Source: DASYVD01 sp036000545 (GTDB taxonomy: Bacteria > Actinomycetota > UBA4738 > CALAEC01). From it: a stretch of DNA of 6,302 bases. Of this stretch, positions 5,291 through 6,302 are shown piece after piece. The DNA lies in NCBI GenBank assembly GCA_036000545.1, contig DASYVD010000051.1, positions 1 through 6,302 on the forward strand, in the 5' to 3' direction. The position numbers and the translations under genes were made by a program. The first letter of the stretch is position 1. Every line of letters starts with the position of its first letter. The notes beneath the pieces were generated by a model, which saw only the letters and a list, made by a program, of their open reading frames with translations, had not been told where the DNA came from and did not search any database.

Positions 5291-5314
5291 CGGTTCCCGC
5301 CGAAAGCGACACTC
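5291..5314 (+). repeat. 24-base motif, copy A (upstream of the methyltransferase)
   Basis: A 24-base stretch with the core CGGTTCCCGCC and then AAAGCGAC matches copy B (6097-6120) at 18 of 24 positions without gaps, including nine consecutive bases GTTCCCGCC. It is in the non-coding gap before the methyltransferase gene, 35 bases from the GTG. It may be a dispersed intergenic repeat or a regulator site. Confidence 0.4.
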
Positions 5315-5349
5315 TTGCCAGCACTAGCCATCGATGGCACGCTCCGATC

Positions 5350-6072
5350 GTGTCGAACCACGACGCCCGCCAACGAGAGGCCGCAGACTGTGTTCGGGAG
5401 TTTCGGGAGCGACTCGTCGCCGAACGTAGTGTTGTCGCCAAGGTGGACGGCCGTAGGCGTGATCTCTTCCCAGTTGCTATCGGCCCGGAAGAGGGCGAGG
5501 CGCTGCTCGCCTGGGTTCGCAGGGAGCGGGCTCATCGATCGCTGGAGGCGGGGCTCGGCTTCGGAATCTCCACACTCTTCATCTGTGAAGGCCTCCTAAC
5601 AAACGGCGGGGATGGCCACCACGTCGCTGCTGACCCCTTCCAGCACGTCGGGCTGCCGACGCACTCGACGAGCTACGCGGGCGTCGGTCTTCAGCTCCTC
5701 GAAGAGGCTGGTGTCCGCCACCTTGTGGAGTTCTACCCCGAGGAGTCGCAGACGGTCTTCCCGCGTCTGCTCGCCCAAGGCAGGCAGTTCGATCTCGCCT
5801 TCCTCGACGGGAACCACCGGTTCGAGGCTGTCTTCCTCGACCTGATCTACGCCGGTCGGCTGCTGCCCGAAGGACGCGTCATCTTCGTCGATGACGTCCA
5901 GATTCCCGGCCCGAAGCACGCCGTCCAGTTCTGCGTCGCGAACCTCGGCTGGGTGATCGAGGACGAGGGGCGAGAGGGGCGTCACGAGTGGGCGGTGGTC
6001 AGGACTGCTTCGCACGACGCCTTCCTGCGCCCATACACGGATTTCGTCGCCTTCTGGGATGTCGCTTCGTGA
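5350..6072 (+). CDS. Class I SAM-dependent methyltransferase (Methyltransf_24-like)
   Basis: A 240-residue soluble enzyme with a Rossmann-type methyltransferase fold. Motif I, the SAM-binding glycine loop, is LEAGLGFGIST (65-75). The acidic residue binding the ribose is probably D95 in AADPF. FDLAFLDGNHRFEAVFLDL (147-165) matches the DGxHxYExV signature of the Methyltransf_24 group, and GRVIFVDDVQIPG (175-187) is the following strand, whose Asp pair may bind metal or substrate. Residues 1-60 are helical and should form the N-terminal cap. The start is a GTG (5350-5352) without a visible Shine-Dalgarno; the first Met alternative inside the frame is far downstream, so the GTG is kept. The family methylates small molecules, often in natural-product or sugar pathways; no neighbour here indicates the substrate. 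It stands alone, with similar 24-base motifs on both sides. Confidence 0.87.
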   Translation: MSNHDARQREAADCVREFRERLVAERSVVAKVDGRRRDLFPVAIGPEEGEALLAWVRRERAHRSLEAGLGFGISTLFICEGLLTNGGDGHHVAADPFQHVGLPTHSTSYAGVGLQLLEEAGVRHLVEFYPEESQTVFPRLLAQGRQFDLAFLDGNHRFEAVFLDLIYAGRLLPEGRVIFVDDVQIPGPKHAVQFCVANLGWVIEDEGREGRHEWAVVRTASHDAFLRPYTDFVAFWDVAS

Positions 6073-6096
6073 CGAAAGTGTGACTCACGCCAGTTG

Positions 6097-6120
6097 CCGT
6101 TCCCGCCAGAAACGACGTTC
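6097..6120 (+). repeat. 24-base motif, copy B (downstream of the methyltransferase)
   Basis: The partner of copy A in the same orientation, with core CCGTTCCCGCC then AAACGAC. Four of the six mismatches are transitions between purines or pyrimidines. It begins 24 bases after the methyltransferase stop codon, in the non-coding gap before the last gene. Confidence 0.4.
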
Positions 6121-6139
6121 CTTCGCCCAAATGTCACGT

Positions 6140-6163
6140 CGGCCCTGAGCCCCCGTTGGGCCG
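6140..6163 (+). terminator. Weak hairpin after the methyltransferase gene
   Basis: CGGCCC and GGGCCG form a six-base perfect stem with a 12-base loop, 67 bases after the methyltransferase stop. No T run follows, so it is at most a weak or factor-dependent terminator. Confidence 0.2.
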
Positions 6164-6214
6164 GACCCTCGACCGCGTGCAGACTCTCTTGATCCCGGCT
6201 GAAAGGGGTGGACC

Positions 6215-6302
6215 GTGAGCGACGACGCAGAGCACGAACGGGCCCGAGAGACGGCCCAGGAGCGGGCGAGGGCGGCCGAGGAGAGGGCGAGGGCGGAAGC
6301 GG
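6215..6302 (+). CDS. Start of a charged, probably coiled-coil protein (cut by the window end)
   Basis: The GTG at 6215-6217 has a good Shine-Dalgarno, AAAGGGG at 6202-6208, six bases upstream. The 29 visible codons read VSDDAEHERARETAQERARA, then AEERARAEA, and continue out of the window. The composition is almost only Ala, Glu, Arg and other helix formers, with an ERARxAEERARAE repeat, which predicts a long charged helix or coiled coil. The repeat is also visible in the DNA as GAGAGGGCGAGGGCG-like units. Such N-termini occur before many different domains, so no function is assigned. Confidence 0.65.
   Translation, partial: MSDDAEHERARETAQERARAAEERARAEA

Noticed and set aside
1..6302. A defence island, toxin-antitoxin pair, CRISPR array or biosynthetic cluster
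   Set aside because: No repeat-spacer pattern, nuclease, helicase, toxin or synthase motif was found; the genes are ordinary single units mixed with element remnants.

Overview
The window is high-GC bacterial DNA and reads like a chromosome of a high-GC Gram-positive, probably an uncultured actinobacterium. The supports are the ClpP sequence type, GTG/TTG starts, a likely leaderless promoter and a transposase family I associate with actinobacteria. The taxon is inference. I see no tRNA, rRNA, CRISPR array or phage module.

Left part (1-942): two degraded minus-strand copies of one integrase-core (DDE) transposase family lie head to tail. The copy at the left edge starts in mid-protein and runs out of the window. 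The other (about 182-942) lacks its N-terminus and carries two 1-base frameshifts and one nonsense codon.

Middle part (993-3480): on the minus strand are a receiver-only response regulator (993-1385) with a roughly 380-base leader, and an SRPBCC/AHSA1 gene overlapping an ArsR-type repressor gene by ATGA (2534 to 1765). Diverging from these is a plus-strand clpP with an intact catalytic triad (2630-3367). The gap between the divergent genes holds two inverted repeats with the same half-sites and spacing, GCAAC-N6-GTTGC, probably ArsR operators, so the repressor may also affect clpP. The clpP 3' end runs into the antisense strand of a third transposase remnant (about 3297-3470), which encodes the N-terminal part of the same family. 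That remnant and the one ending at 942 are in the same orientation and carry complementary parts of the protein, so the response regulator/ArsR/SRPBCC/clpP block is bracketed by two pieces of transposase.

Right part (3481-6302), all plus strand: a roughly 300-base stretch with nothing recognised, a secreted PQQ-type beta-propeller lipoprotein (3785-4978), a 71-residue two-helix membrane protein behind a probable leaderless promoter (5053-5268), a class I SAM-dependent methyltransferase (5350-6072) with a similar 24-base motif on each side, and the start of a charged, probably coiled-coil protein cut by the window end (from 6215).

No obvious multi-gene system emerges. The points most worth a check are the paired operators shared with clpP and the transposase remnant that appears to have given ClpP a new C-terminus.
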